Positions 50,308 to 59,462 are shown, numbered from the stretch's first letter. The stretch is DNA of 64,000 bases from an uncultured Oscillospiraceae bacterium (GCA_910585155.1 CAJUEC010000008.1:1-64000); one strand, 5' to 3'. Notes: generated from the sequence alone by a model not told the origin. Numbers and translations: made by a program.

Positions 50308-51120
50308 TTGGAGCGCACCTTTGTATCGGAATGCCGCTACAATCAGGACGTACACTCGATGAAGCTGCATTACCACAACGCCTTTGAAATCATCTACATA
50401 GAAAAGGGGGAGATTGAGTTCCTGGTGGGGGAGCACCTCTACCACGCCGCCGATCAGACCTTGATCTTCATCAGCAATTTTGAGGACCACTCCATCCGCA
50501 TCCTCTCCCAGGAGTACCGCCGCTACTACATTCTGATTGAGCCCCAGTCCCTGGACCGGCTGAGCTTTGACCCCAGGCTGATGAGCATTTTCAAAAGCCG
50601 CCCGGCTGATTTCAACCACTGTGTGGACGTGTCCGCCTTTTCCCCGCTGGTGGAGAAGCTCTTTGGCGCCATCTTCCAGGAGTGCCAGACCGGCGGCCCG
50701 TACAGCGCGGAGCTGCTGTCCTCCTATATGCAGATTTTGCTGGTGGAGGTGTTCCGCCGCTTTCCGGAGAATTTTGTCCGGTCGGCCCGGCGCATCAACC
50801 CCCTCATGTACACCATTCAGAGCTATATCGACCAGAATTACACCCAGGACATCTCCGTGCGGCAGCTGGCGGACGAGCACTATCTCAGCGTGCACTACCT
50901 CTCCCACAATTTCAAGGAGCTCACCGGCTACAGCCCGCAGCAGTACATCCTCCTCAACCGGCTGGCCCACGCCAAGGAGCTGCTCATCCATACGGACGAC
51001 CCCGTGGGCCATGTGGCCTTCAAGTCCGGGTTCAAGGATGTGAACAATTTCATCCGCATTTTTAAGAAGAACACGGGGGTCACACCCAACAAATACCGCA
51101 CGATGTATCGCGACATCTGA
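50308..51120 (+). CDS. AraC-family transcriptional regulator
   Basis: 270 residues. N-terminal cupin-like sensor (LHYHNAFEIIYIEKGEIEFLVGEHLYHA) and C-terminal double helix-turn-helix (about 175-268; ISVRQLADEHYLSVHYLSHNFKE and VGHVAFKSGFKDVNNFIRIFKKNTGVTPNKYR). TTG 50308 is chosen because GGAGG (50296-50300) is seven bases upstream; ATG 50287 has no site. Transcribed against the rest of the island and lying between its two minus-strand blocks, it is the likely activator of the transporter and reductase genes. Confidence 0.9.
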   Translation: MERTFVSECRYNQDVHSMKLHYHNAFEIIYIEKGEIEFLVGEHLYHAADQTLIFISNFEDHSIRILSQEYRRYYILIEPQSLDRLSFDPRLMSIFKSRPADFNHCVDVSAFSPLVEKLFGAIFQECQTGGPYSAELLSSYMQILLVEVFRRFPENFVRSARRINPLMYTIQSYIDQNYTQDISVRQLADEHYLSVHYLSHNFKELTGYSPQQYILLNRLAHAKELLIHTDDPVGHVAFKSGFKDVNNFIRIFKKNTGVTPNKYRTMYRDI

Positions 51121-51122
51121 TG

Positions 51123-51159
51123 GGAAAAGGGCAAAGGCTGACGCCTTTGCCCTTTTCCG
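51123..51159. terminator. Bidirectional terminator between araC-type gene and livK
   Basis: A 16-bp perfect stem 51123-51138 with 51143-51158 and a TGAC loop, containing A/T tracts on both sides. Confidence 0.9.
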
Positions 51160-51165
51160 CGTCGA

Positions 51166-52368
51166 TCACTCAACAAGCACCCACTGGCCGTTCTCGACCT
51201 TCATGGGGAACAAGGGCTTGCTGGGGTTCCGGTTCTCGTCGAAGGACCACTTCCCGGCCAGGCCCTCGTAGTCCGTCAGCCCCTGCATGTAGTCCCGCAC
51301 GTCCGCGATATCCGTGCCCACGTGCTCCATGGCGTTCAGCACGATGTCGATGCCGTCATAGGCGTTCATGATGAAGGAATCCACCTCATCGCCGTTATAG
51401 GCGTCCTTGTACTGCTGGCGGAAGGTTTGGAACCGCTCGCTGGGCGCGTCCAGCACGAAGCCGCTCAGGGCCAGGAAGCCCTCCGCATTTTCGCCGGCCA
51501 GCTCGATGGTTTCGCTCTTCACGATGGAGGTGACGCCCATTTTGTCACAGGTGATGTCCAGCGTGGCCGCCTGGTTCAGGATGGTGGCGGTGTCGTTGTA
51601 ATGGGCGACGATGTACAGCAGGTCGGGCTGGGCCGCGTTCAGCTTGGTGAGCATGGGGGTGAAGTCCTTGGTCTGGCCCTCCATGTAGTTTTCCACCGCC
51701 ACGATCTCGCCGCCCAGGGCGGGGAAGGCCTCTTCAAAAATGGTGTTGATGGAGGCGCCGAAGTCGTTGTTCACGTACAGCACGGCCACTTTGCGCTTGC
51801 CCAGGGTGTGGTAGGCGAAGTCGGCAAACAGGCGGGTCTCGGTGTCCTGGGTGCACACGCCGCGGAAAATGTAGTCGCCGGCCTTGGTGACGTCCGGGTG
51901 GGAGGCGGTGATGGCGTAGTGCAGGATGCCCTCACGCTGGAAGATGGGGCTGATGGCCATGGCGTTGGTGGAGGAGAAGGGGCCGAACACCACCTTGATG
52001 TCGCCCTCCTCCACGATCTTGTTGGCGATGTTCACCGCCTCCTTGGGGTCGTTCTTGTCGTCGTAGACCTCCAGCTTGACGGGGTGGCCGTCAATGCCGC
52101 CGGCCTCGTTGACCTGGGCCACGCGCAGCTCGATGGCGTTGCGCATCTCAATGCCGTACTGGGAGGCGTCGCCGGTGAGCGGGCCCAGGTAGGCGAAGCG
52201 GATGGGGCTGCTGTCGGCGGGGGCGTCGGAGCCGCCGGCGGTGGGAGAGGTCTGGGGGGAGCCGTTCCCGCTTTGCGTGGTCTCGGCCGGGTCGTCCCCG
52301 CAGGCGGCCAGAGACAGCAGCATGACAAGAGACAGGGTCAGCGCTAAGATACGGAACAGTTTTTTCAT
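51166..52368 (-). CDS. livK: Liv-type substrate-binding lipoprotein
   Basis: 400 residues. The signal peptide ends in a lipobox with C23 (LSLAAC), followed by a Gly/Ser/Pro/Thr linker to about 55 and a type I periplasmic-binding fold: IRFAYLGPLTGDASQYGIEMRNAIELRVAQVNEAGGIDG. Anchored outside the membrane, it delivers substrate to LivHM. AAGGAGG precedes ATG 52368. It is separated from livHMGF by the OYE and AraC genes. Ligand unknown. The sequence is intact. Confidence 0.93.
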   Translation of the reverse strand: MKKLFRILALTLSLVMLLSLAACGDDPAETTQSGNGSPQTSPTAGGSDAPADSSPIRFAYLGPLTGDASQYGIEMRNAIELRVAQVNEAGGIDGHPVKLEVYDDKNDPKEAVNIANKIVEEGDIKVVFGPFSSTNAMAISPIFQREGILHYAITASHPDVTKAGDYIFRGVCTQDTETRLFADFAYHTLGKRKVAVLYVNNDFGASINTIFEEAFPALGGEIVAVENYMEGQTKDFTPMLTKLNAAQPDLLYIVAHYNDTATILNQAATLDITCDKMGVTSIVKSETIELAGENAEGFLALSGFVLDAPSERFQTFRQQYKDAYNGDEVDSFIMNAYDGIDIVLNAMEHVGTDIADVRDYMQGLTDYEGLAGKWSFDENRNPSKPLFPMKVENGQWVLVE

Positions 52369-52568
52369 AATGTCCTCCTTGCTTTTTGTGTTGGTTCCTT
52401 GTGGATGCCACATAAATAATACACAAAAACTTGGCCTTCTTGCGTATCATTTTTATGGATTATAGAGTAACGCATTTTTGGGCCGCCAGGTAGCATTGAC
52501 CCGTTGCAAAATATGTAAAATGTGTTTTTCGGCGCTTCCGCTCCGCCCGCAGAGGTCCCTGGGGGGCG

Positions 52569-54524
52569 TCAGCCCTGGGTGCGCTCCCGGTAGGCGCGCC
52601 AGACGTTCTCAAAAAACAGGTCCCGCTGGGGGATGGGCTTGGGGGGCCGCCTGCTGATGACCACGCGGTCCCCCTCCAGCGCGGCCTGCTGGATCTCCGG
52701 CTGCGCCTCGGGGTCCTCCAGGGTGTAGCGCAGGGGCTCGCCCAGCAGCCGGGTTGTCTGATTGCCCGAGGGGTCCTCGTACAGGGCGGAGCCCCGGCTG
52801 CGCCCGCCCGCGGCGATATGGTCCTCCATGGCGCTCAGGTACACGCGCTGGGCCAGCAGCATGTCATACAGGCGGAAGGCTGCCGCCAGCCGGCCCGGTC
52901 CGGACACGCGCACGGTATCCGCGAAGCCCTCCAGGGCGGCCTCCACCCGTTCCCGGTGGGCGCTGATCTGCGCCGCCCAGCGCACCGGCCCGGCCACGCG
53001 GCTCATCTCCGCGCTGAATTCCCGCCACAGGGCGTTCACATTGTCCGCTCCGCCGGAGAGCAGCTGGCCGGCAAAGGCGGCGCTCTCCTCCAGCTGGGGG
53101 GTGGCTGCGGACAGGAACTGCTCCACATCCGGGGCCCCGGCGCCCTGGGCGGCGATATGCTCCGCGGCCCGGGTGGAGCCCACCTGGCCCGCGTTGAGGG
53201 CGCTGCCGCCCGGCCGGTTTACGCCGTGGCTGCCGCTCACCTCGCCCACGGCGTAGAAGCCCTCCAAGCTGGTGCGCCACCACAGGTCGGTTTCCAGCCC
53301 GCCGTTGTTGTGCTGGGCGCACAGGGCGATTTCCAGCGGCTGGGCGGACAGGTCCACGCCCCGGCTCCTGTAGAACTCCACCGCAGGCGCGTTCATCGCC
53401 TGGAGGCGCTCCAGAGGGGTTCCGAAGGCCGCGCCCGCCCGCTCCAGATAGGTGCGGGCCTCCTCCGAGAGGCTGGAGACATCCAGCGCCCGCCCCAGGG
53501 GGTTGGTCCGAAAATCCAGGAACACGCGGCGGCCCAGAAGCTGCCGCTCCCGGTAGACCAGCAGGTCGATTTGGGAGGAGCCGTCCCCCGCCTTGCGCAC
53601 ATCAAAGGGCCACTCATAGCCCTTCAGGAAGACCAGGTTCAGCAGCTGCGCCGGGCTTTGGAATTTGTCCGCCAGAAACTCCCTGGGGTCGCTGCCGTCG
53701 GGCAGGGTGCTGATGAAGCGGGGCAGCACCTGCATGTAGGTGCCGGACACGTTCCACCGGGGCGCGGTGGAGGCCAGGCCAAACTGCCATTCCGTCAGGT
53801 TCCGGCCCCGCACGCCCGCGGCAAAGGCCGCGCCGCTGGCCCCATGGTGTCCGGCGGGGTAGACCGAGTCGGCGTACATGCCCGCCGGGCCGCCGGTGGC
53901 ATAGACGATGTTCCGGCAGCAGAAGGCCTCGAAGGGCTCCTCCCCGTCCCGGGCGCCGGTGCGCACGCACAGCAGGCCCACCGCCCGGCCCTGGTGAGTG
54001 AGCACCCGCACCGCCAGCAGGCTGTCCGCAATGGGGATGCCCTTCCGGCGGACCGCCTGCTCCAGCCGCTCCGTCATCTCCTTGGAGGTCAGCGGACCCA
54101 CCGAGGTGGCCCGGGCCCGGGGGTCGTGGTCCGTCTTGTATCCCGCAAACTCTCTGTAGGGATTCTGGGGAAAGGGGACGCCCAGCTCCACCAGCCGGTA
54201 AAAGCAGCGGCTGCTCAGCGCGGCCTCCACCAGGGCGGCGTCGCCGTCCACGCACTTTCCGCCGTGGAGGGTGCGGGCCATCTCCTCCACGCTGTCGCCG
54301 CCGTCTCCGCACAGCGTCAGCTTGTAGTAGGTCTGCTTGTCCGAGCCCGTGTTGCGGGAGGTGCCCATGTTGACGCCTTCCGTTACCAAGAGAATGTCCG
54401 TCTCGCCGTTTTCATACAGCCGGTCCGCGGCGTTGAAGCCCGCCGCGCCGCTGCCCACCACCACCGTGCCGCATATGGTCAGCGGAATGCGGCGCCGGCC
54501 GGCGGATATGCTGGATCGTTCCAC
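52569..54524 (-). CDS. Fumarate-reductase-like FAD flavoprotein
   Basis: 651 residues. N-terminal FAD-binding VVVGSGAAGFNAADRLYE (residues 17-34), TEGVNMGTSRNTGSDKQTYYK, the second FAD strand IVYATGGPAG, and C-terminal HNNGGLETDLWWRTSLEGFYAVGEVSGSHG with RPGGSALNAGQVG: the plan of fumarate reductase / succinate dehydrogenase / aspartate oxidase flavoproteins. No signal peptide or covalent-FMN motif was seen. The substrate is unknown. GTG 54524 is preceded by GAGGAGG; the stop of the SDR gene is 14 bases upstream. With the OYE-type enzyme it suggests reductive metabolism of an unsaturated compound. Confidence 0.85.
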   Translation of the reverse strand: MERSSISAGRRRIPLTICGTVVVGSGAAGFNAADRLYENGETDILLVTEGVNMGTSRNTGSDKQTYYKLTLCGDGGDSVEEMARTLHGGKCVDGDAALVEAALSSRCFYRLVELGVPFPQNPYREFAGYKTDHDPRARATSVGPLTSKEMTERLEQAVRRKGIPIADSLLAVRVLTHQGRAVGLLCVRTGARDGEEPFEAFCCRNIVYATGGPAGMYADSVYPAGHHGASGAAFAAGVRGRNLTEWQFGLASTAPRWNVSGTYMQVLPRFISTLPDGSDPREFLADKFQSPAQLLNLVFLKGYEWPFDVRKAGDGSSQIDLLVYRERQLLGRRVFLDFRTNPLGRALDVSSLSEEARTYLERAGAAFGTPLERLQAMNAPAVEFYRSRGVDLSAQPLEIALCAQHNNGGLETDLWWRTSLEGFYAVGEVSGSHGVNRPGGSALNAGQVGSTRAAEHIAAQGAGAPDVEQFLSAATPQLEESAAFAGQLLSGGADNVNALWREFSAEMSRVAGPVRWAAQISAHRERVEAALEGFADTVRVSGPGRLAAAFRLYDMLLAQRVYLSAMEDHIAAGGRSRGSALYEDPSGNQTTRLLGEPLRYTLEDPEAQPEIQQAALEGDRVVISRRPPKPIPQRDLFFENVWRAYRERTQG

Positions 54525-54537
54525 AGCGTCCACCTCC

Positions 54538-55304
54538 TCACAGCCTGGAGATATGGAAGCCGCCGTCCACGTCAATGTACTGGCCGGTGGTGTAGGGCAG
54601 CCTGCCCTCGCACAGCAGCGATACCGCCAGGGCAATGTCCTCCGGCGTGCCCCAGCGGTTGATGGGGCAGCCGTTCTCCGCGAAGAATTTGTCATATTTC
54701 TCCTGGACCTTTGCCGTCATATCCGTGGCAATGATGCCGGGCCGCACCTCGTATACGTACACATGGTCCCGGGCCAGCCGGTCGCCGTACAGCTTGGTCA
54801 GCATGGCCACGCCCGCCTTGGAGACGCAGTACTCCCCCCGGCTGACGGAGGACACCTCCGCCGACATGGAGCCGATGTTGACGATGATGCCCCGCGCCCC
54901 GCTTTCCTCCGCCTGGCCGGCCATCTGCCTGGCAACGCACTGGGACATAAACATGGTCCCCTTGGTGTTGACGCCCAAGACGAAGTCGAAGCTCTCCTCG
55001 GTCATCTCCAGCAGGTCCGCCCGGACCCGGGGGCCACGCCGGCGTTGTTGACCAGCACGTCCACCCGCCCGTACAGGGCCAGCGCCGCGTCCAGGCAGCG
55101 CTGGCGGTCCGCCGCGTCGGTGATGCTGCCCTGGACGTAGTGGATCTCCCCGCCCCGCTGGCGGATTTGGGAAAAGGAGGACTGGCAGCTCTCCGGCCCG
55201 CTGACGTCCAGCACCACCACGGCAAAACCGTCCGCGCAGAGCTGTCCGGCAATGGCCAGGCCGATTCCTCTGCTGCCGCCGGTCACAATAGCTGTTTTTT
55301 TCAT
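54538..55304 (-). pseudogene. Short-chain dehydrogenase/reductase, frameshifted
   Basis: From ATG 55304: AIVTGGSRGIGLAIAGQL (nucleotide loop) and VLVNNAGVAP, then the frame ends at a stop. The rest continues in another frame: RADLLEMTEESFDFVLGVNTKG, the catalytic YCVSK segment, RPGIIATDM and the C-terminal GQYIDVDGGFHISRL. Restoring one C in the C-run near 55028-55035 rejoins them as NNAGVAPRVRADLL. It is a 1-base deletion in a homopolymer, either real or a sequencing error. The SDR would oxidise or reduce an alcohol/ketone with NAD(P). The stop is just before the flavoprotein gene. Confidence 0.88.
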
Positions 55305-55371
55305 AATCGTTCACTCGCTCCTTACAAAATTATGGCGCAAAATTTCCACAAGATGCCGCAGACGCGTTGAA

Positions 55372-57230
55372 TCAGGGCTTCTCAAAGTCCTGCCGGGCCT
55401 GCTCCGCGGCGCAGCGGGCGGCGTCCCGGCCGAATTCCTGCCGGAAATCCGCCATGGCCTGCCACAGCGCGCGCCGCCCCAGCGCCTCGTTCTCCGCCAG
55501 CAGCTCCCGTCCCAGGGCGCTGAGCAGATGGGCGGTATGGTACTCCCAATTTTTCAGGCAGCTGTCGCCCAGCCGCTGGGAGAGCTCCTGCAATTTTTCA
55601 GGCAGCTGTCGCCCAGCCGCTGGGAGAGCTCCTGAAGCCTGCGGGCGTTGTCCTGGGTCATGGCCAGCCCCTTCCACTCAAACCGGCAGCTGTCCGCCCC
55701 TTCGCTCAGATTGGAGTGGACCTTCAGCTCCAGCTGGGGGTTGAAGCCCTTGACCAGCGCCTCGTCCACATAGCGGCAGTACCAGGGGCCGTATTCCTGC
55801 TGGCCGTGCTCCTTCCAGGCGCGGCACCAGGGACATTGGTGCACCAGGGTGGTATAGACCGGCTGGCGGCTCTCCACGGATTTCACAAAGTGGTGGGGAT
55901 ACCGCCACTCGCTGAAGGCCAGGTAGGCCAGCATGTCCGGCTCCACGCCCCACTGCGCGGCCCTCTGGGCCATGCGGCCGCCCCGCTCGCGGCCATAGCG
56001 CTCCACCGCCCGCTGGAGCAGGGCGGGGGCCGCGTCCCCGAACGCTTCCAGCGTCCGGCGGGCCAGGGCGCCGAACAGCACCGCGTGATGCTCCGGCGTG
56101 AAGGCGTCCGCCGTGCCGCCGGTCAGGCCCTTTCCGCGGCGCACCACATCCGAGGCGGCCAGGCGGATCAGCCGGTTCAGCCGCTCCAGGTCTTCCCCGG
56201 CCACGGGCCCGGCGGCGGACAGCACGCGGTAGAGAAGCGGCTCGATGTCCTCGTGGTAGCACTCCAGGCACAGCTCCAGCATTCCCCCGGGGGTGGCGTC
56301 CTTTCTCGCCTTGGCCACGATTTCCTCCCGGGTCTCAAGCTGGGCCTCATGGAGATAGAGGTCGAACAGCGGGTCCAAAAGGCGTTTTGCCCCTTCGGCG
56401 TCCATTCCGGCGTCCAGCAGGAAGTGGGTCAGCGCATCGTACCAGCAGTCCAGAACCGCGTTCATTTTTTCCCGCGCCCCGGCGTCGGGCACGGCGTCCT
56501 CCCGCACGTTGTTGGAGTATTGGGAGCGGAAGCCCCGCTTTTTCTGGTGCCAGAACCGCATGGAGGAGGCCGCCGCGGGGTAATCGGCGGGGGTCCCGGC
56601 GTCCGTCAGGGCCCGGGCGGCCACCTCGGCCAGCTCGGTCAGCGGGTGTGTGCCGATCTCCGCGCTGAGCACCGGGAGGATTTTGTCCGGCTCCACCACC
56701 AGGGGGCGCCCCATGGGGCGCAGCAGCTCCTCCAGCTCCCGCTTCATTTCCGGGGTGAAGTTGTCCCGCTTCGGATAGGTGATCAGGTGGCAGGACTCCG
56801 CCGGCACCGGCTCGCTGCCCACGGTGGAGATCATGTTGGGGATGATGTTTACCACCGCCAGGTCGCCGCCCAGCTGCTCCTGATAGTAGGCCCCCGCAGG
56901 CTTGGGCGGGAAGGCGAACAGGACGGGAAGGGGCCTGCCCGCCGCGCGGCACTGCTCGCAGTAAGGCTTGAGGCAGGTCTCCACCAGGCCCAGGGCCACG
57001 GTGGGGGGCGGCGCGAAGAAAATCCAATCGGGCTCCAGCGTCCGCAGGGCCGTCAGGCTGTCGTTCAGCAGTACGGGGATTTTCAGCCGCTCCCGCTTGC
57101 CCTCCAGGTCGCCCGCGTCCGCCGTCACCGCGTTGACCAGCCGGGGCGTGTCCTCCCCGTTCAGCCCGCGGACGCAGGGGAAAATGTACTCCATCAAAAA
57201 GCCCATACCAATAATGGTGATTTTTTTCAT
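55372..57230 (-). pseudogene. Rossmann-domain / ATC-hydrolase-like fusion, disrupted near its end
   Basis: From ATG 57230 an N-terminal dinucleotide-binding fold (KKITIIGMGFLMEY; ProC-like through about 230) is followed by a helical region and a C-terminal part (HQCPWCRAWKEHGQQEYGPWYCRYVDEALVKGFNP) resembling the L-2-amino-thiazoline-4-carboxylate hydrolase family. The 558-residue frame ends at 55554 because a 44-bp tandem duplication shifts it. Without the duplication it would continue as NWEYHTAHLLSALGRELL and stop at 55372. The upper 530 residues could still be made. First gene of the downstream block. Function unknown. Confidence 0.75.
55547..55634. repeat. 44-bp perfect tandem duplication
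   Basis: Positions 55547-55590 are repeated exactly at 55591-55634. 44 is not a multiple of three, so the duplication breaks the reading frame of the fusion protein gene. Confidence 0.95.
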
Positions 57231-57371
57231 GTGAGCTCCTCCTCCATCAGAATTCCTGCCGAATGGGGCAGGGATGCCTTTCTATGCTGTAGTATACCGC
57301 ATCCGGCCCGCCCATTGTCGGCTTAATCTGCTTTTCAATCACCTGAATTGGTTAAAAACCATAAAAGAACT

Positions 57372-57400
57372 TTGCCATTCCCCCCTGGACATGTTACACT
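57372..57400 (+). promoter_or_regulatory. Promoter of the M20 remnant
   Basis: TTGCCA (57372-57377), 17-base spacer, TACACT (57395-57400), about 30 bases before the start of the amidohydrolase remnant; AGGAGG follows at 57418-57423. Confidence 0.65.
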
Positions 57401-57430
57401 GGTACAACAATAGGAAGAGGAGGTCCCGTG

Positions 57431-58022
57431 ATGGATGAATTTTTATGTGGCGCGCGGGCGATGGCCCCTGAGCTGATCCAAATGCGCCGCGCCCTGCACG
57501 GCATGGCGGAGGTGGGGATGTGGCTGCCCAGAACGCAGGCCTATGTGGCGCAGCGGCTGGCGGATATGGGCTGCGCGGTGGATGAGTTCCCCGGGGGCGG
57601 CCTGTGTGCCCGGATTGGCCCGGAGGGGGGCGGTCCGGCCTTTTGTTCAGGGCACGGCCCAGACTGCCCGGGCTTTTGCCCAGGTGGAGTGGCTGGCCGG
57701 CGTGCCCCCCATTTTCTGTGACGAGGCGCTGACCGCGGAGCTGTCCGAATATGCGGTTTAGGCGCTGGGGGAGGAGCTGGTGGACCGCGAGCCGCAGCGG
57801 CTGTCCGCCTCGGAGGATTTTTCGCTGCTGGGCGAGCGGATCCCCATCACCTATTTCACCATCGGCACCGGGCTTCCCGAACAGGGCTACGCGTTTGGCA
57901 ACTACCACCCCCAGGTGGTCTATGACGAGCAGGCGGTCCCGGCGGGCGCCGCCGTGCTGGCCTCCTGTGCCTTCCGCTGGCTGCGCGCCCGCGGGGGCAG
58001 GATGTGTTGCGGAGGAGCGTGA
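57431..58022 (+). pseudogene. M20 amidohydrolase/peptidase, heavily deleted
   Basis: The start (MDEFLCGARAMAPELIQMRRALHGMAEVGMWLP) is the typical N-terminus of M20 amidohydrolases, but after ARIGPEGGG (about residue 75) the frame changes and about 200 middle residues, including most metal ligands, are missing. The end of the protein follows in another frame (EWLAGVPPIFCDEAL; SASEDFSLLGERIPITYF; NYHPQVVYDEQA), interrupted by a TAG at 57759-57761. Intact relatives hydrolyse N-acyl or N-carbamoyl amino acids. Promoter and ribosome site are still good, so decay looks recent. Confidence 0.85.
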
Positions 58023-58116
58023 AAGCTTCACACGCCGCGCTTGAAATCGGCTGCGGCTTCCGCTATACTGCTGGGTGGAAGCATTCTTTGGACATTTTCA
58101 AAATGGAGGTTTGACG

Positions 58117-58602
58117 ATGAGCATGGAGATGAACAAGCTGCTGGAGGCCGGCGCGCAGGCGCCCGGCTTTACGCTGCCGGACGGGGAGGGGGGCTGCGTC
58201 TCCCTGGCGGACTTCGCCGGGAAACGGGTGGTGCTGTATTTCTACCCCAAGGACAATACCCCCGGCTGCACCCGGCAGGCCTGCGCCTTCGCCGGGGCGT
58301 TTGAGGAGTTCAGGCAGCTCGGCGCGGTGGTCATCGGGATCAGCAAGGACTCCGCGGCCTCCCACAAGAGGTTTGCGGAAAAGCACGGCCTGCCCTTCCT
58401 CCTGCTGTCCGACCCGGAATTGACGGCCATCCAGGCCTACGGCGTGTGGCAGGAGAAAAAGATGTGCGGCAAGGTGAGCATGGGGGTGGTCCGCACCACC
58501 TTTATCATCGATCAGGACGGCGTCATTGAGAAGGTCATGTCCAAGGTGAAGCCGGACACCAACGCCGCGGAGGTGCTGGCCTATCTCAAGGGGAGCGAAT
58601 GA
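58117..58602 (+). CDS. bcp: Peroxiredoxin, Bcp/PrxQ type
   Basis: 161 residues, thioredoxin fold: GAQAPGFTLPDGEGG at the start, the peroxidatic Cys in KDNTPGCTRQACAF, and TTFIIDQDGVI. A resolving Cys five residues later (C-x4-C) fits the Bcp/PrxQ type. It reduces hydrogen peroxide and organic peroxides in the cytosol. ATG 58117 follows GGAGG (58105-58109). Intact, facing the convergent peroxide-stress gene yaaA across a strong terminator. Confidence 0.93.
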   Translation: MSMEMNKLLEAGAQAPGFTLPDGEGGCVSLADFAGKRVVLYFYPKDNTPGCTRQACAFAGAFEEFRQLGAVVIGISKDSAASHKRFAEKHGLPFLLLSDPELTAIQAYGVWQEKKMCGKVSMGVVRTTFIIDQDGVIEKVMSKVKPDTNAAEVLAYLKGSE

Positions 58603-58662
58603 GGGAGCTATGCCAGCCGGGGAGGCATCCGGATTTGCCGGACGGCTGGCAGGATTGCAAAA

Positions 58663-58701
58663 GCCCGGGCGCCCGCAGTAATCTGCGGGCGCCCGGGCCT
58701 T
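58663..58701. terminator. Bidirectional terminator
   Basis: A 16-bp perfect GC-rich stem 58663-58678 with 58683-58698, TAAT loop, between the convergent peroxiredoxin and yaaA genes. Confidence 0.88.
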
Positions 58702-59449
58702 ATGTGCCGGCCTTGACAAATACATGGTGATCCGCTGTGGACAATTCCGGCTGAAACCGGTACCCCAGCTGGTCAAACGCCTGGATATCGGCCCAATTCG
58801 TGACCTTGTTCTCCGCCAGCCAGCGCACCATCTGCCCCCGGGCCATTTTGCACATGGTGCCCTTTTCGACGACCCTGCCCTCCTTCCACTGGCCGAAGGT
58901 GCAGGTGAGAAAGCGGACGGCTTTGGGCAGGTGGGGCTCCACCGCGCGGCTGTACTCCTTGGAGGCCAGGTTGAGCACGAAATCCGTCTCGGCGGCAAGC
59001 TGGCGGGCCAGGTCGCCGCCCCAGAACTGGTACAGGTCCCGGTGGCCGTCCACCGGCAGCCTGGCCTGCATCTCCAGCCGGTAGGGGGTCACGCCGTGGA
59101 AGGGCCCCAGCAGGCCGTAGAAGCCGGACAGGATGCGCAGGTGTTCCCGAAGGTAGTCCAGCTGGGCCGTGTCCATCACCCTGGGGGCCATGTACTGGTA
59201 CTGAATGCCCTCGTAGGAGAGAACGGCCGGGGTGAGGCGGCGGCGCAGGTCCATGGAGGACAGCCGCTGGAGGTTCAGCCGGGCGATGGCGTCATTGCAC
59301 CTCCAGAGGGCTTGCAGTTCGGCTGGGGTCATTTCCTGGAGGGCCGCCTTCAGCCGCTGGGCCCGCTCCAGAAAGAGGGGCAGGCCGTCCACCGCAAAGC
59401 TGTCCGTATCCACCGCCATTTTCTTGGCGGGCGAGATGATGATCCGCAT
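58700..59449 (-). CDS. yaaA: Peroxide stress protein YaaA
   Basis: 249 residues. N-terminal MRIIISPAKKM is the family signature; also YQYMAPRVMDT, LRILSGFYGLL, and the C-terminal LTCTFGQWKEGRVVEKGTMCKMARGQMVRWLAE (YaaA/DUF328). In E. coli YaaA limits free iron during hydrogen peroxide stress; a DNA-binding fold has been shown. It is the last gene of the asd-dapA-dapB block, 13 bases after dapB. Confidence 0.93.
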   Translation of the reverse strand: MRIIISPAKKMAVDTDSFAVDGLPLFLERAQRLKAALQEMTPAELQALWRCNDAIARLNLQRLSSMDLRRRLTPAVLSYEGIQYQYMAPRVMDTAQLDYLREHLRILSGFYGLLGPFHGVTPYRLEMQARLPVDGHRDLYQFWGGDLARQLAAETDFVLNLASKEYSRAVEPHLPKAVRFLTCTFGQWKEGRVVEKGTMCKMARGQMVRWLAENKVTNWADIQAFDQLGYRFQPELSTADHHVFVKAGT

Positions 59450-59462
59450 GGCGCCCGTTTCA

